Source: Tyto alba
Taxonomy: Eukaryota; Chordata; Aves; Strigiformes; Tytonidae
Direction of reading: 5' to 3'
DNA length: 64,000 nucleotides
Assembly: GCF_018691265.1 (NCBI RefSeq)
Contig: NW_024881313.1
Span: 14,129,518 to 14,193,517, forward strand
Shown here: one piece after another, positions 24,161 to 37,330 of the stretch
Numbering within the stretch: position 1 is the stretch's first letter
Layout of the letters: every line of letters starts with the position of its first letter
Translations under genes and position numbers: made by a program
The notes under the pieces: generated by a model
Database searches by the model: none
What the model was told of the DNA's origin: nothing
The model's input: the letters and a program-made list of their open reading frames with translations, nothing else

Positions 24161-27100
24161 GGTGTTGTAAAAGACAGATTCTCCCCAGCCATCTGCAGAG
24201 CCAGAAGGAAAAGGGAGGAGAAAAATATTTTGAAAGTTTGCCTTATCAATTAAAGTATTTTGTTCATATCTTCAGCCTCACTTCTTAACCTCTCGTCATC
24301 ACTTATCTCTCCCCATCTTCTCCACATGTGTTAGTTGCCTAATCTTGTTTAGAGTGTAAATAGGCAGGGAAGTTGTGTGTCACTGTATTTTTATAAACAG
24401 ATTCCAACATAATGCAGTGTAATCTAACATCTGACTTGCTGCGAGGTTTGCTGTGTACAAGCCATAGGCCACACTTGTGGTTACAGGGACGACCCTGTTA
24501 AGCAATGACAATGCAAGCAACCCCGAAATTTGTTAGCACTCATTGTTACTGAAGTAGGGTGAGTGACCTTGTCATATTTAACAGCTCTGAGCAGACACAG
24601 CAGTGGAGATCCTGAGGGCAAAAACAGAATTTCCACTAGTGATGTAATAATATACCAAGATAATTAACCCCTTTTCCACTTCCAACGGCTTGAATAACTG
24701 CATAGTCCAGCTGGCAAACTCCCGATGCTTGGAACTCAGGATTTGTACAAACAAAAACCAAAACAAAAGTCATAAGTGTTCTGTCTTGTATTGAACAAGT
24801 GCAGCATTCAGAGAGGAGTGTGACTCTAGCCCGGCAGTGGTCACGCTAGCACGGACACCACCACCTCCATCCCCCAGAGCTGCTGGAACAGCAGCAGCAG
24901 ACACAAAGGGTACAAGCAATGACAAGAAGCAAGCAAAGGCTGTGGCAAAAGATGCACATTTTAAACTGCTTTTCAAATGGAGCTGAAAACCCTAGGGACT
25001 GAGGAGTGAAATACCTTGTTTACAGTTAAATTCCTGATCCACGTAACTAAGCAACACAGCACCATGGCTCCATAAACTGGAAGCAAAGTTAATTTTTTAA
25101 CAATGCCACATTACCTTTGTACATCTTGTTCGTACTCTCCCTCAGGGTCTTACATGAATGAATCAGAAAATTGCTCCCTTATGTTAGGCTTGTGTCTGCA
25201 CCTGCACTAAATTCATGTCAGAGAGGGGTGGAGGAGGCAAATGTTGGGAGCACCAATAGGATGGTACCTCCAGATTTCAACCCCCAGTCTGTCCAACATG
25301 ACAATTGCCTTTAATAGCTTTTTGAGGCACTAAAAGAAACGAGCCTCACAGTGGTGGTGGTCCCTTCACATAAAAAGAAGAATAAAACCAATTTGGGGTC
25401 TTGGTTAGCTTAATGCCTGTCTCCCATATGGCTGGTCATCCCCCTGCAAGCAGTCAGAGAAATGGAGTCCATGCAAATGGGAATTAATTACTTACAACAT
25501 TTCTGTAAACAAAAGTACTTTCTTTGCACCACACTAATATTGTTGACGGTAGAAAAGTGGAGTTTCAAGCCATTGAATCTGGGGCCTGTGGGTGTCTCAG
25601 CGCTGGATTCCTGGACCGACGCCTGCAACCCTGGTCTGGCTTCGGGCCAAATCCAGAGCTGAAAGGGCCTGCTCTCTGGTTCGGGTTTTGGATGTTGCTT
25701 CCATGATTTTGGCATGGGCAGATCAGAACGCAAGCTCAGCCTTGAACCCCAGCATTAGACTAAACCTAATCCGAAGCTTCAGCCTGCTTCACATTATTCC
25801 TGCTGGTTAATTCCAGCTGTTAAACTTCTCCCCCCACTACCAAGCCAGAGAGTGTTTTGTTGACAAATTTGCCATGCATTTCAAGGAAAGCAGGATCTGG
25901 GCAAGGCTTTGGGGTTATATATTTTTTTCCACTGCAGGAAATGGAAGTGTTGGCAAAAATATTCACCGTTGTTTAGGATAAGAGAGTGTTTGGACATATC
26001 CAGTTTTAAGCGGTCTGCTTAGTCTGATACTCTTGATATATGAGACAGCAAAGAAATATGTCTAGGAGTCTTGGAATGAGGCATCTTTTTTATAAGATGA
26101 GTGAAATACACACGAAGATGAAATATTACTTGCATATTACCACCAAAGCTGGTTAAAATTCACTCAATTGACTCCAGATGTGGGTTTCTTCAGCAATTTT
26201 AAAGTTAGCACTACTGTAACTAGGTGTGAGGCCAAGGCAAACTACTCTAGTGCTTTATAGCACTTGGAAGCTACGGTAGTCAAATCAAAATATGTTACAA
26301 GAGAATCAGTTTCTTTAAGCTTAGCAGCAGGAAGGATTTAATATACTGAATACAGCCAACCCATCTTCATTTGAAAGAACATAAAATAAATCCTTACCAC
26401 ATTTGTGACTTATTATTTGCATAAAGGACCCGGTTCAAGAAGCAGATCCCTGGCATTACTCATGTAAGCAGGGCCATACAACTCCACAATACTTTTATTT
26501 TATTTTATTTTATTTCCACGAGATTACAAATATGCTTATGGTGAGCATGCACCTCCACACTCTGCTGATGAAGGTCAGTTATCTGAATATTCAAAGCTAC
26601 TTTTCAACACGTATTAAGTGCTTACTGGAAGACATTAATTCTACTTTTTTACTCTTTACCTCTGCCTGCTCATTCTCCTTGCAATTAGTAACTCCATGTA
26701 AAAAGCTTCACAGAGGAATCCACTGTGGTACTCACCAGCAAGAAGTCTGACTCATCCTACACTGATGGCACTGTGTATTTTAACAACATCTTTTAGCATC
26801 TTATCTATTCACTAACCACTTATATTTACACTGATACCAAATATTTCCATCACTGCCTTCACTTATTATTTCATTATTAAGCTGTTAGAGTGATCTCATA
26901 ATGAAAGGAAAGCAGCCTCCTCTGAGCTCTCCTAACTAACAGCTGATGTCGTCCTGGCCTCCAGGACAGCTCACCTTGGTGGAGCTTTGAACAGTCAACG
27001 TCCATCCTCTGCCGAGCTCAAGGAAGAGAGAGTTTCTATATACAGACTCTTCCTTGACACACTGACACCTCTGTGGTGATAAAACACGACAATTCCCCTG

Positions 27101-30044
27101 CAGCTCCAACCAGTTCTGCTTTTAACACTGCAAGGTTGGTAAGATCTTGCTCTTAGAGCCCCAGCTCTTGGAGCAATGAGGTTGCTACCTTTCCCAATGT
27201 TGATTTTGTCTGCTTTTTTCTTAATTTTAAGATACAGAAGGGCGCTTAGAAATATGATCTTAGGGCACCCTAAAAAATAAGAAACTGAATGAGAAAATTA
27301 TTTATTTTAAAATAAGGACCTTGCTCTGTGTAAACCAGCCTCCTGACTTTTGAACATTTAATGCTGGCAATATTGCAGTCATGCTATGCTGGAATGACAG
27401 ATATGCTCCACTTCCACCATCAAAAAAACTTTCCCTGGCTTCAAAGGAAGAAGTAAGATTTGCCACAAAATTGCACAGCAACCTAAGTGTTTAAGACTTT
27501 CTCTAAACCACTCAAAACCAGCTCCTTTCTGCCTGACATTTCCAGTGTGGGCATATTGCAAGAGGATAATTTTAATATATAACTTAAGGTGGTCAGCTAA
27601 GTCTGTTTTAATATATTTCATAGAGTAAAGGTTTAGAAAGAAAGAAAACCTGAGTTCATTTAGGGGTTTTGACTGACCTTCTATTGAAATAGTTTTATCA
27701 GAAAACTGCCTTAGTATGTGTTGGTGATGTAAGGACATATCCTCAGCTGGTAAAAATCAGTTTGTAGCTCCACAAATGGCAGAGGGGCCTTGCCAAGTTA
27801 CAATAATCTCATGCAAATTTCCCCTGGTGATCTTAGAACTCCTTAGTTCTTCAGTAAAACATCACTTTGCCAAACGTTTAGGAGAGATGTGAGTAGCAGA
27901 GAAAAGAAAAAAGTGACAATAAAAAGGAGAAAATATCTTACTGTTAAGAACCCTTGGCATGCTACACAGCACTATTTGATTAAGTGAAGTTATAATACAA
28001 AGACAAGGATTAATCACACAAAAGAGCAACATAATTAATTGCAAAAGCTAAGGGAGAATTTCAAGAAAGAATGCATCCTTTCATTTAGCTTACAAAAATA
28101 CAATTAGTAATTATTACTGATTTCCTGGAGAAAGTCCAGAGCAGAATTAAAAATATCTTGAGTCACAGGGAAGTTCATTGGTCCACAGGGACAGACATGC
28201 TGGGCTGCGGGAAGCTTATATTTGTTCAGCAAACTTCTTGTTTTTGAAATGATCTGTGCTGAGTTACACATCAGAACACCCATGAGTGGGTCTGTGCCAG
28301 GACTGGGGAACTCTTATTTTTAAATGGCCACTATCTATTTTAAATAAAAGGTAAATTGGATTTCTGCCTGAAAATTTTGTAACAGTTGTTGTTACAAGTA
28401 ATATTTAAAGATCATTGTAATTCAGAGAAATCATTACAAGCAATCAGAAAAACCGTGAGCAGATCAATTTTATCTAAATTATTTTAGCTAACACAGGGCA
28501 AATTGATGCATTTCAGAGGAACAATATCCTTTAAAAATTTATCTGCCTGGGATCATCTGATCAGCCTTCACATTTGTTCCAGGCTGCATACACACAAACA
28601 ATGTTCAGCCACAAGCACCCAGGCAAAACTTGTAGCTGATGTTACCCACTCAGGGGGGTTGTTTCATTCCTCCCTTCTCAGGAAAGCAGCAGCTCCCACA
28701 CAGGACCTCTGCCTCCTCTTCAGGGATGCACAGGATGCCACAAACACAGAATCACCACACACCCAAAACACCCCCTTTTTTTAAGAAAAAAAAAAAAACC
28801 TCCCACAAAAGCATTTGGTTTTATATCTCTGCACTTGCTTGCAGCCTTTACTTCCACAGGGTCTGCTTGGCAGCCCCTGGGTTTAGTGGAAAGTTTCCAG
28901 TTGACTTTGGTAGGGTGGGAATCATACCGTAATGATGTGCATTCTGAGGGTGATCAGCAAAATGCCCAGCCTCACATCTCAGATTCATGCAAAATGCTCA
29001 GGATGAGAAATTATTGTCTGTGGAAATTAGTGGGGAAAAATCAATTGATGTCAGCTGAGAATCTGGTCAGGCAGTTTTCAAGTGTATGGAATATGCCTAC
29101 GTCATCACACTGGTGCAAACAGCTACAGATTGAGATGAATAAGCAGTTAGCCCGGGTGTGCCGAAATTGCAGTGGAATGAATTTATTTGCTCCAACTTTT
29201 GAGCCAATCTGCATATGCAAGTTCACTTCCAGGCTTGCTTCATACACTGTCTGCTTTCAAAGGCACTCCCAGCCAATTCTGTTTCTAGTGGTACATCTCT
29301 ATTATTAAAAAAGGGATTAGTGCCAAACTTGATCCTAAATTCCAGTTGAAGCTTGGCCCATTGGTTACGAAGATCCAGACTGGTGCTTTGTGCTGCTAAC
29401 CAAGAGCTGCCCTCTGCTTGAGAGACCTTTGGTGGGAGCAGAGCCAGCACAGCCAGGCCTCCCATGCAGCCCAGCAGAACGGACATGGGGGAGAAAAGGG
29501 AGCAGGAACAAATTATTTTTTGGGCCACTCCAAGCTGGGAGGAGTCTGAGCAACCCTAAGGTTGTTCTAGCCTACCTTTGGGGTAAAGATGACACAGAAC
29601 AAGCCCCAAAACCTGGCAGACACAAATATCTCCATATTCACCTTCCCCATTTAGCCGAGACCAGCTTGGTGTCACCCAAAATGCCTCTGGTACATTATTT
29701 TACTTCACTGTAACTAAACATTTCCCTTTGCTTGCTTTCTGTGCTGCTGTTGAATACATGAACAGTTTGTACATCTTCTGTGGTGCGTGAAAGAAAAGCA
29801 TTGTATTTAAAGTTGTAAAGTAACAACATATATTTTAAGTTCCAAGTACTCATAGGACCAAAAGTCTCTCCAGAAGGACATCAACCCGGAAGAGCAGAAT
29901 TGATGTAATTGTATTTTCATGTGAAGAACAGACATGGTAGTTGTAAAGACTTCTTAGCAAATGCCTGTGTGAAGTGGTACTGATGAAGACACAAACTTAA
30001 GCAGTGAACTGCTTCATACAGAAATCGTCAGGGAGATTCCTGTA
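24161..30044. other. Intergenic, no gene seen
   Basis: Holds the TTTTA microsatellite at 26493 and an A13 run at 28786. The stretch 25560-25770 keeps several CpGs (gcgctgg, ccgacgcc, cttcgggcc, ttcgggtt and aatccgaagc) and has overlapping open frames on both strands. This may be a small CpG-retaining element rather than an exon. No protein is recognised, including in the 157-codon frame at 28835-29308. Confidence 0.6.
26493..26515. repeat. (TTTTA)n microsatellite
   Basis: Four perfect TTTTA units plus a partial one in AT-rich non-coding DNA. Confidence 0.9.
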
Positions 30045-30112
30045 TTTGTAGGGAGCTGGACTAGATGTTCTAATAGGTCTTTTCCACCTCAGATTTTTAT
30101 CACTATGATTCA
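30045..30112 (+). mobile_element. CR1 3'-end remnant
   Basis: The sequence gggagctggactagatgttc, then taataggtcttttccacctc and cactatgattcat, follows the terminal CR1 block (GGGTTGGACTAGATGATCT...AGGTCCCTTCCAACC...TCTATGATTC) in the plus direction. I cannot follow homology further upstream. Confidence 0.7.
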
Positions 30113-33100
30113 TGCTAATTGTTAGTGGAAAATCACTTAGTGTCAGTAATAGAGGTGACACATTCATTTCTTTTTAGTCATTGCACATATATTGCATTTG
30201 AGGTGAAAGAAAGGGTTTATTTCTCCTCTCCTTTCCCCAGAAGCATGTTTGGATTTCATGCATAAATAGCCTTTCTTCCCTTAATCTGATTCACATGACA
30301 GTATGCATTTGCATAAAGCTTCTTCTTGGGAAAACCATTCAAGCCTTTATCTAGAGACAGTAGACATGTTGCAGAATTATGTCCTGCTTTACAAGACAGC
30401 TTCTTTTTTTCTTTTTCTGATGCATTATTTGTATCATATGCTAATTTATTATAATGGTTATTAAGAGCACCAGGCCTTGCCTTTCAGCTTCCCACATTTC
30501 CCCAGGCATACCCTAACATTCCTCTCTTTTCAGCAGTGCTCATCTTCTCCTGTCAGGAAGTAAAGAACAATTAATACATACTGCAGATAAAAATGTTCAC
30601 ACCAACCCACTTGTTATTTGTTGTGGCTACAGCTCCAGTGTGTTTTGTGCTTTCTAGATATCCAAGCTGGATCTGCCCCAGCAAGAACATGAATGGTAAC
30701 ATACCATAAAGCTGCTCATTTAACCACACCACCTATGGTTGGCCAGAGGGCTAGTGCTACAATTTAGCCTAAAAACCAAGTTCTGGATCAAATAAAGCTC
30801 AGATTCAGACCTGGGACTTTAAATGCTTCAAGTCCCTGCTTCAGAGGTACTCACCAGCTGAAAGGGGATGAGGAGTGAAGTTGGGATAGCAATTGCCCTC
30901 ACTGGCTTTCTGCCACATTGAGCTAAAATCTTACCTCTAGTAGCTCCACCCAGGAGAACCTGAGCTCTCTAGACCAGGAGTGAAGAACAGCCTCCCTTTT
31001 CACTTCAAATGCATCCAGTTCCCTAACCAAGAGGAAAGTTTCAAACTCCCATCTTATCTCCTTCCTAAATTCCATGTGGAAAAGCCTCCACCCGAGATGG
31101 AATTCATACTCTAAAGCTTTGAGCTGCTATTCTTAAGTCAACAGAGTCACACTGGGATAAAGCTAAGCTCCTTCTCTATCCCTGGCTTCCACTTTGGCCC
31201 CTTACTAGTTCTTGGATTCATGCAGTATCACTCTAAACTCTGACAAAATGTAGTGCGTGGGATAACTCATTTTTGTGGCTACGTAACTGAAGATAGAGAG
31301 ATCCAGTCTATACAACCTCAGTTTTGAAAAAATCCTATGATTTATACTGTAACAGCAAATCTAAATATATTTTACGGCTTTTAATAAACAATAAAATTGC
31401 TCTGGACACTTTTATGAAACCAAGTTTCTTTTGTCCCAATCCTTTAATAAAAGTTTGAACAGAGCCACTATCAATATGTTTTTGCTTGATAAAGCATTGT
31501 AAGTTTTAGAAAGCCAAAATCTATATAAACTTCACTAAAATATTGCTTTTTCATGGAGTCATGATGTCTCAAGTTGATAAAATATTTACCATCATAACTG
31601 AATTATAAAGTGTCTTCTTGGGAAAGAGAAGTATAGATAGATGTTATATCAACATCAAGTCAACAGTTAGAATAAGAATACATTAGCATCCATTCAACAG
31701 AGAACTAGAATTGTGTCAGGGGGTTTGGTGACACCATATCCACAAAAGCACAAGTCAATTAGACTCTCCTATGGGAAGATTTTGAATTTCCAGCTCAGTT
31801 GAAGTGACTCTTGGTGAACTAAAACAGTGATACAGATAGCAATATATCACTGTGTGCATGTTTATATACCCACATAAAGTAATTTCAAATCAGTCAGAGG
31901 GATGCAGGGAAGTACCTTCCAATGAAATGAATGAAGGCAAAATTCTAAATCCAATGGTCTATATATTAAAATCACAGCTATTTTTACATCAATTATTCCA
32001 CTGAGATAATTCGTGAGAGTATTGGTGTTCATAATGGGGCCTCAATTTTCAAAACGCAGCAACAGTCCTTAATTATCAGGCAGATTTAATGTGCATGCAA
32101 ACTAAAGATTGTGAAGGTTAAATATTATGTTTAAAATAATTCAGTAATCAGGAAATGAATCCTTTAAAGAGATAAAAAATGATTCAGTCAGAAGCAAGCA
32201 TTGTCCATCTGCTGCTCAGTGCAACCTTTGCATTCTTAATTATTCCATATTGAGTAATATATTACAAAAACAGGAAAGTATTATGTATGTGAAGAACCAA
32301 TTAATTCCTTAAGGAAAGGAGAAGTAAGGTAAATCAGAGAATTAATCCGTTATGAAAAAAGAGCCACTGAAGGTTTACAATTCAGAATCACTTTGGTACC
32401 CAACATACTGAAATCCTGAGATACGTCTCCTCAGCTGATGGAGATAACTATCCACATGAAGACTTAATTTTGTTTTTTGGGTCTGGACAGCTGTCATCAC
32501 CACAAAAACCCACAATGTTATGTTACTTGGACAGACCTAACCCCCCGTCTGTAATTGAGCTATTCTATTCAAAAGAGAGAGACTCAAACACACACACGTG
32601 TTTTGAAAGAGCAAGCACTCACAGCATTCATGACACTGCCAGCCACCTTACATCCCATGGGCTTTCCACTCTCTGGTGAAACTAGGGGTTCATTTGAAGC
32701 CTGCAGGGCATTCTGTCATGTACTAGCATACAGTGTCCACAGACTTGTGAGATTCTTCCTTAGTAAGGAGTTCTCTCTTTCCACATCCTCACTATCCTGT
32801 TTTAACCCACCCCAAGTCCCAAAGAGAAATTAAATGAAAGGAGGAGGAGAGAAATTCACTGAAAAGGGGATGACTCCTGATAAGCACACCTCAAATGTAT
32901 TCCTTTGTATCCCCTGTAGTGAATCATGTACACAACCCTTGGAGGTATAAAGAGCTCTCTTATAACAAGCAAGCAGCTTTCCCGGGAGACCGAGGGCTGC
33001 CCTAAGGCTCAGGTTGGATTACACCCCACCTGCTCGAGTTTCTCTCTTGTTGTTGTCATCGGTACAGCCTGCACAGCTGAAGAAGATGATGTACAGGAGA

Positions 33101-33380
33101 GAGAGTGTCAATGAAAGACAGAGCTCCTGGAGCTCATCCCTGTTTCTTCCAGCAAGCTGGATCTGCAAAAGGTCTGCACAACATCCGTTTAAGGACTGTG
33201 TGTATCTACATGTGGCTACTAGTCTGTCTACAGTGTGTATCTCCCAGGGAGACGCTGGGGAATATCCTGTGGCTGGGGGACAGCTAGGACATGGTGACAA
33301 CACCAAGTTATCCCTAAGCTTTGTTTTACCATGGTATATTCCTCTCCATCCTTTGTTAATAATTTATTGCCAAATACTGG

Positions 33381-33439
33381 AAAAAAACAAAACAGAAAAC
33401 AAACAAACAAAAAAAACCCAACCAACCAACCAACCAACA
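33381..33439. repeat. (CAAA)n then (CCAA)n microsatellite
   Basis: An A-rich CAAA stretch passes into six or so CCAA units. It probably arose as one tract with a unit change. Confidence 0.9.
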
Positions 33440-33767
33440 GATGAGATTCTCAGTTTAAGAGTTCAAACAAGTCCCTGAATGGGACTGCAAATATACCACA
33501 TCCTACAAGGCAGAAACTCTTAGAGAGTGTGGTGCACAGGGGCAGACACTGGGAAAGGGATGGAGGGACCAGCTTTGCTCTCCACACCGGTGTGACTTCA
33601 TCACTCCAGTTCTCCATGCAAAATCACTGCTGTTGAAACACTCTCCTGCTTTTGCTGTGGTGTGGCTAACAGGAGAAAACTGCAGCAATGACAGAGACGT
33701 ACATCTCCCACTGACAAAACTGCTCCTCTACACTGCCTTCAAATCAATAAAAAACCACTTCAGATTG

Positions 33768-33804
33768 TTTTCTTTTTTTTTTTCTTTTTTTTTTTTTTTT
33801 TTCT
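33768..33804. repeat. T-rich tract
   Basis: T runs separated by single C residues (tttttctttttttttttctttt...). It has no flanking target-site duplication that I can see. Confidence 0.85.
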
Positions 33805-35099
33805 CCTGACCACCACATGAAGCCAACCTGAGACTCATTTGCAGGATGGTTTGAGTAACCACTACTCTATAGCATTAACCAAGTGAAATAGTGCCAGCTG
33901 TTGAGACACTTGCCCGTTGTTTGTTAAAGGTATGCTGGGGAAGAGTGTCTTGAATAAGACAACAGAGACGAGCAATGTGGCTGAGCCCAAAAAACCTGTT
34001 TGTGGATAAGCCCCTATAGTCATAGCTATAGAATAACGGCAATACTGTAGCAAGCCCTAAAGATTGCTCTTCTCACAAATACAGATCTGTGAGGCCAGAA
34101 GAGAGCTATCTGTTGAGAGTGCTTATGCTCTGAGAGGGCACTGAGGACACTCAACTTAGGTGTACCTGTCCCTAAAGGTCTCTCATATCTTTAGCTAACA
34201 AAAAAAATCACATAAACCTGTGTTAGTGGCCAAAGTTAGGACTCGGGTTTCTGAGGTGAGGAATGGCTGCGTTTTCTTGCTAAGATCAGTAACAGCTGAA
34301 GAAATCCAACAACCTCTTTTTATGAGCCCCTAGGAGCTTGTAAAATGGTATTAGCTATTATCATACTTAATATTGCCTGATGTGGAAATATAAACTTAGG
34401 AAAACAAGTACTAAAACATTTGTGTAAATGTAACTCCTGACATTTATATTTATTAATTTGCTTTTGAGCAGTTTTCCATATTAAAAAAAGAGATTGATTA
34501 CTCTGAATGTGGAAAATACCACGTTGTCACTAATATATTTTATTTGATTACAAAAGCAATAGAAAAAGGTTTTTAATATAATTCTTATGCACTATTCAGT
34601 ATGCAAGATTTTTTTCAAATCTAACACATCCTTGACAAGAAACAGATATGTTGAAAGACATCAATAAATGTACTGATTAAGAGTTTGAGACACTTACTTT
34701 AAAAAACTGGAGCAAAGGATGACTATTCTAATTACCTGAGACATGTGAAGTCAATTGTCCTTAATACTTTAAGAATGACAGATTACAAATGAATAGATAT
34801 TAGGGCTTTCTGCTCTGTTGCTTGCTGAAGGATCTGTTGAAGGACAAGTACTTGGATATGTCACCTTGTGTCTGGGGAGAGGGGGAGTGAAGAAGAATGA
34901 AAGGATGATGATGGGAAAAGTGAGATTATCTCAGTGTTGCATTCTTTCCTAAATCCAAAGTGGGAACTGATTCTCCAAGAGAAAACAATGTTTTGTTTTT
35001 TTCAGTTAGAAATACTTAAAGGTATATGCAGCTGAATTCCAAGTGCTAGGCTCTCTTCACAACTGAGTAGCGCTAAGAAGCTGCACAGACTGTATTTCC

Positions 35100-35123
35100 T
35101 ATATATATATATGTATATATATA
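35100..35123. repeat. (TA)n microsatellite
   Basis: About eleven TA units with one G interruption (atatatatatatgtatatatata), likely polymorphic. Confidence 0.9.
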
Positions 35124-37079
35124 AAGGAATTAAGTCTCTTTAGTGGTGGAATGACATGGCCCTCTGGCCAAGTTGTTTGCTGCTTTCAAAAGGCTCAAAA
35201 CAACAGCTAAACTTCTAATGATGTTAATACAAACTCTCAGCTAAATAATGATTTGGTCTTTCTTCTAAGCAGGTCTGTGTGCAGCTTTGCCTTTAAACAG
35301 AAAAGGCACACCTGGGATCCAATCCTTCTCTACAAGTCAGGAAGAGTACAGATTGAGGTTTGCGAGTGTGGCATTTCCTTTAAGTGATGATTTTTACATT
35401 GAAACAGATTGTGAGAAGTACAGTGTGAGGCCAGAGTTAGCAAAGTCATCTAGTTGACATCTGCATAAAATAAACCATAATTTGCTCCTTCTGGCACATA
35501 AGCCTGTTAGGGACCCTTTGCCACTGCATTTGTACACATCCATATGAGGCAAAGAAAACCCAGCAGAAGTCACACAGCAAACATGGCACGTGCTATGGTC
35601 CATGAGGTCCCCCCAGGACAGCTACCACAAAGAGCTGCAGCCTGTGCCAGGGTATGTGGCGACAACCTCCCCTGGCAGAGGGTCCCTTGCTGGTGGGGCT
35701 GGCGTGGACCTACACAACACAGCCCAGCCTTCACCCCTCGGTGACGGAAGCTGTGCATGTTCTCCCAGGGACTGATGCTCAGGCATTAATGCATTCCTGC
35801 CACTCTTGACACAAACCTCATTGAAACTGGTGACCTCGCCATGGAGGTATTTATGACATGTTCATTACCCAGCATCTGAACACCTGGAAGAGAAAAGGCT
35901 CTGGATTCTATTACCAATCCTCTAAGTTGTGCTGTTCCACTAATTACTTTTAATTCTCATTTATTATAAATAACACAGCTATTTCTCTGCCCCCTTTCCA
36001 TGCAAAGTGCAGTGCAGATAAACTATTTACTCTTATCTAAGTTACCAAGCGAAAAAATGAGACTATATTTCTCTTCAAAGCCACAAGAAAGAAAACTGCT
36101 TTAACAAAAAATGCTCGATGCATAGAATAATAAAGTTTATTTATGTAAAAAATATTGGCATCTACTGTCCCCAACACAATTAACATTCCATTTCCAGGAA
36201 ATAATCTATGGTCAGTGACTGAACCCAAAATGCAGCTCTTGAGAAGGAAGATTTCAACAAACACATACAGAAATGCACCTAAGTACATCATAAAGGATAA
36301 GGAACACAACAAAACCAGTAAATCACAGGTAGCCATTATTAATTCATCATCAGACCTGTTAATATCGTGGTCTTCTAAACACAAGGGATATTTACCCTGC
36401 CTGGGTTTTAGCAACACAACCTCCCTTGTAGATACAAAATGACAGTTAAATAGGGGGCTTGTTCTCCTGTGGCTTTCCCAGAATTTAACCCAAGATGAAC
36501 TCTAGCTAATATATCTGTGCTACTATCTGGTACAAATACCTCCACTGCACATGAGACTGAGGATAAATATTTCTGTGAGGTTTTTTTTCCAGAAGGACCA
36601 TTCCCTTTAAAGTGGACAAAGTAAAAAAGCAGCAGACAAAAGGCACACACTTGAAAGGCTCAAAACATGGGCTACTTATTCGTTTCCCTGTGAGAGGCTT
36701 AGAAAAAATTGTGGGTAGCAGCAGAGCCCAAAATTCATATTACAAATTTTAAGAAATGTATTTGATCAGAAATACTTTTAAAAAGTACTCAAGAAAACAG
36801 GACTCAACGTCATTTGATGATGTTCTCCTCAAAAGTATATGAGATAAGAGGGAAAGGTGAAATTTAAAGGCTACAGAACAGTACCCATCTGCCAGGACCA
36901 AAGAATAAATCAAAAACAATCCTATAAACCACTTATTTATAACACGAAATGAGTGAAGAGGTAGAAATTGAACTGGAGAATTGTCTTCTCGTCCTCCCAC
37001 TTTACTCCCTACTTGAGAACAATCATAAAAATTCAAAGTAATTTGGAGCAATGGCCCATTCTCCAGTTAGACTCTTTAA

Positions 37080-37330
37080 TGCATTTCATTTCTTGTAGTT
37101 ATTCTTAAGAGCTTCATTAGGCAAATAATTATATGATTCATGCACATCTAGGACAGAAAATATTTTACTGAACTATTACAATTCTTGACTCTACATTCTT
37201 ATGGTCAAAACTACAGGGAGACAAGACAAATTTACCTATATAACCACACAAATCTTTTCATTATCCCCCAAGGTATAACAACTAGGTTTAATTATAATTA
37301 AACCTTTAATGAAAATATTTCCATATTATT
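37080..37330. promoter_or_regulatory. Candidate regulatory element with 20-bp AT palindrome
   Basis: A non-repetitive AT-rich stretch whose core (37285-37304, ggtttaattataattaaacc) is a perfect 20-base palindrome. The palindrome holds overlapping TAATTA homeodomain cores in both directions. DLX proteins bind TAATT-type sites, and the window probably flanks DLX6. Function is inference. Confidence 0.3.

Larger units (their letters stand above)
30113..37079. other. Intergenic, no gene seen
   Basis: A long AT-rich stretch with microsatellites at 33381, 33768 and 35100. The 31300-32360 and 34370-34800 parts are very AT-rich, complex and non-repetitive, so conserved elements may hide there. A 126-codon minus-strand frame at 36037-36417 has no known counterpart. 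Confidence 0.6.

Noticed and set aside
27379..27738. 119-codon minus-strand open frame
   Set aside because: There is no recognisable family and the frame is plausible by chance in a 64-kb window.
36037..36417. 126-codon minus-strand open frame with hydrophobic stretches
   Set aside because: T-rich codons on the minus strand give hydrophobic residues by composition. I see no domain, no exon signals and no CpG island.
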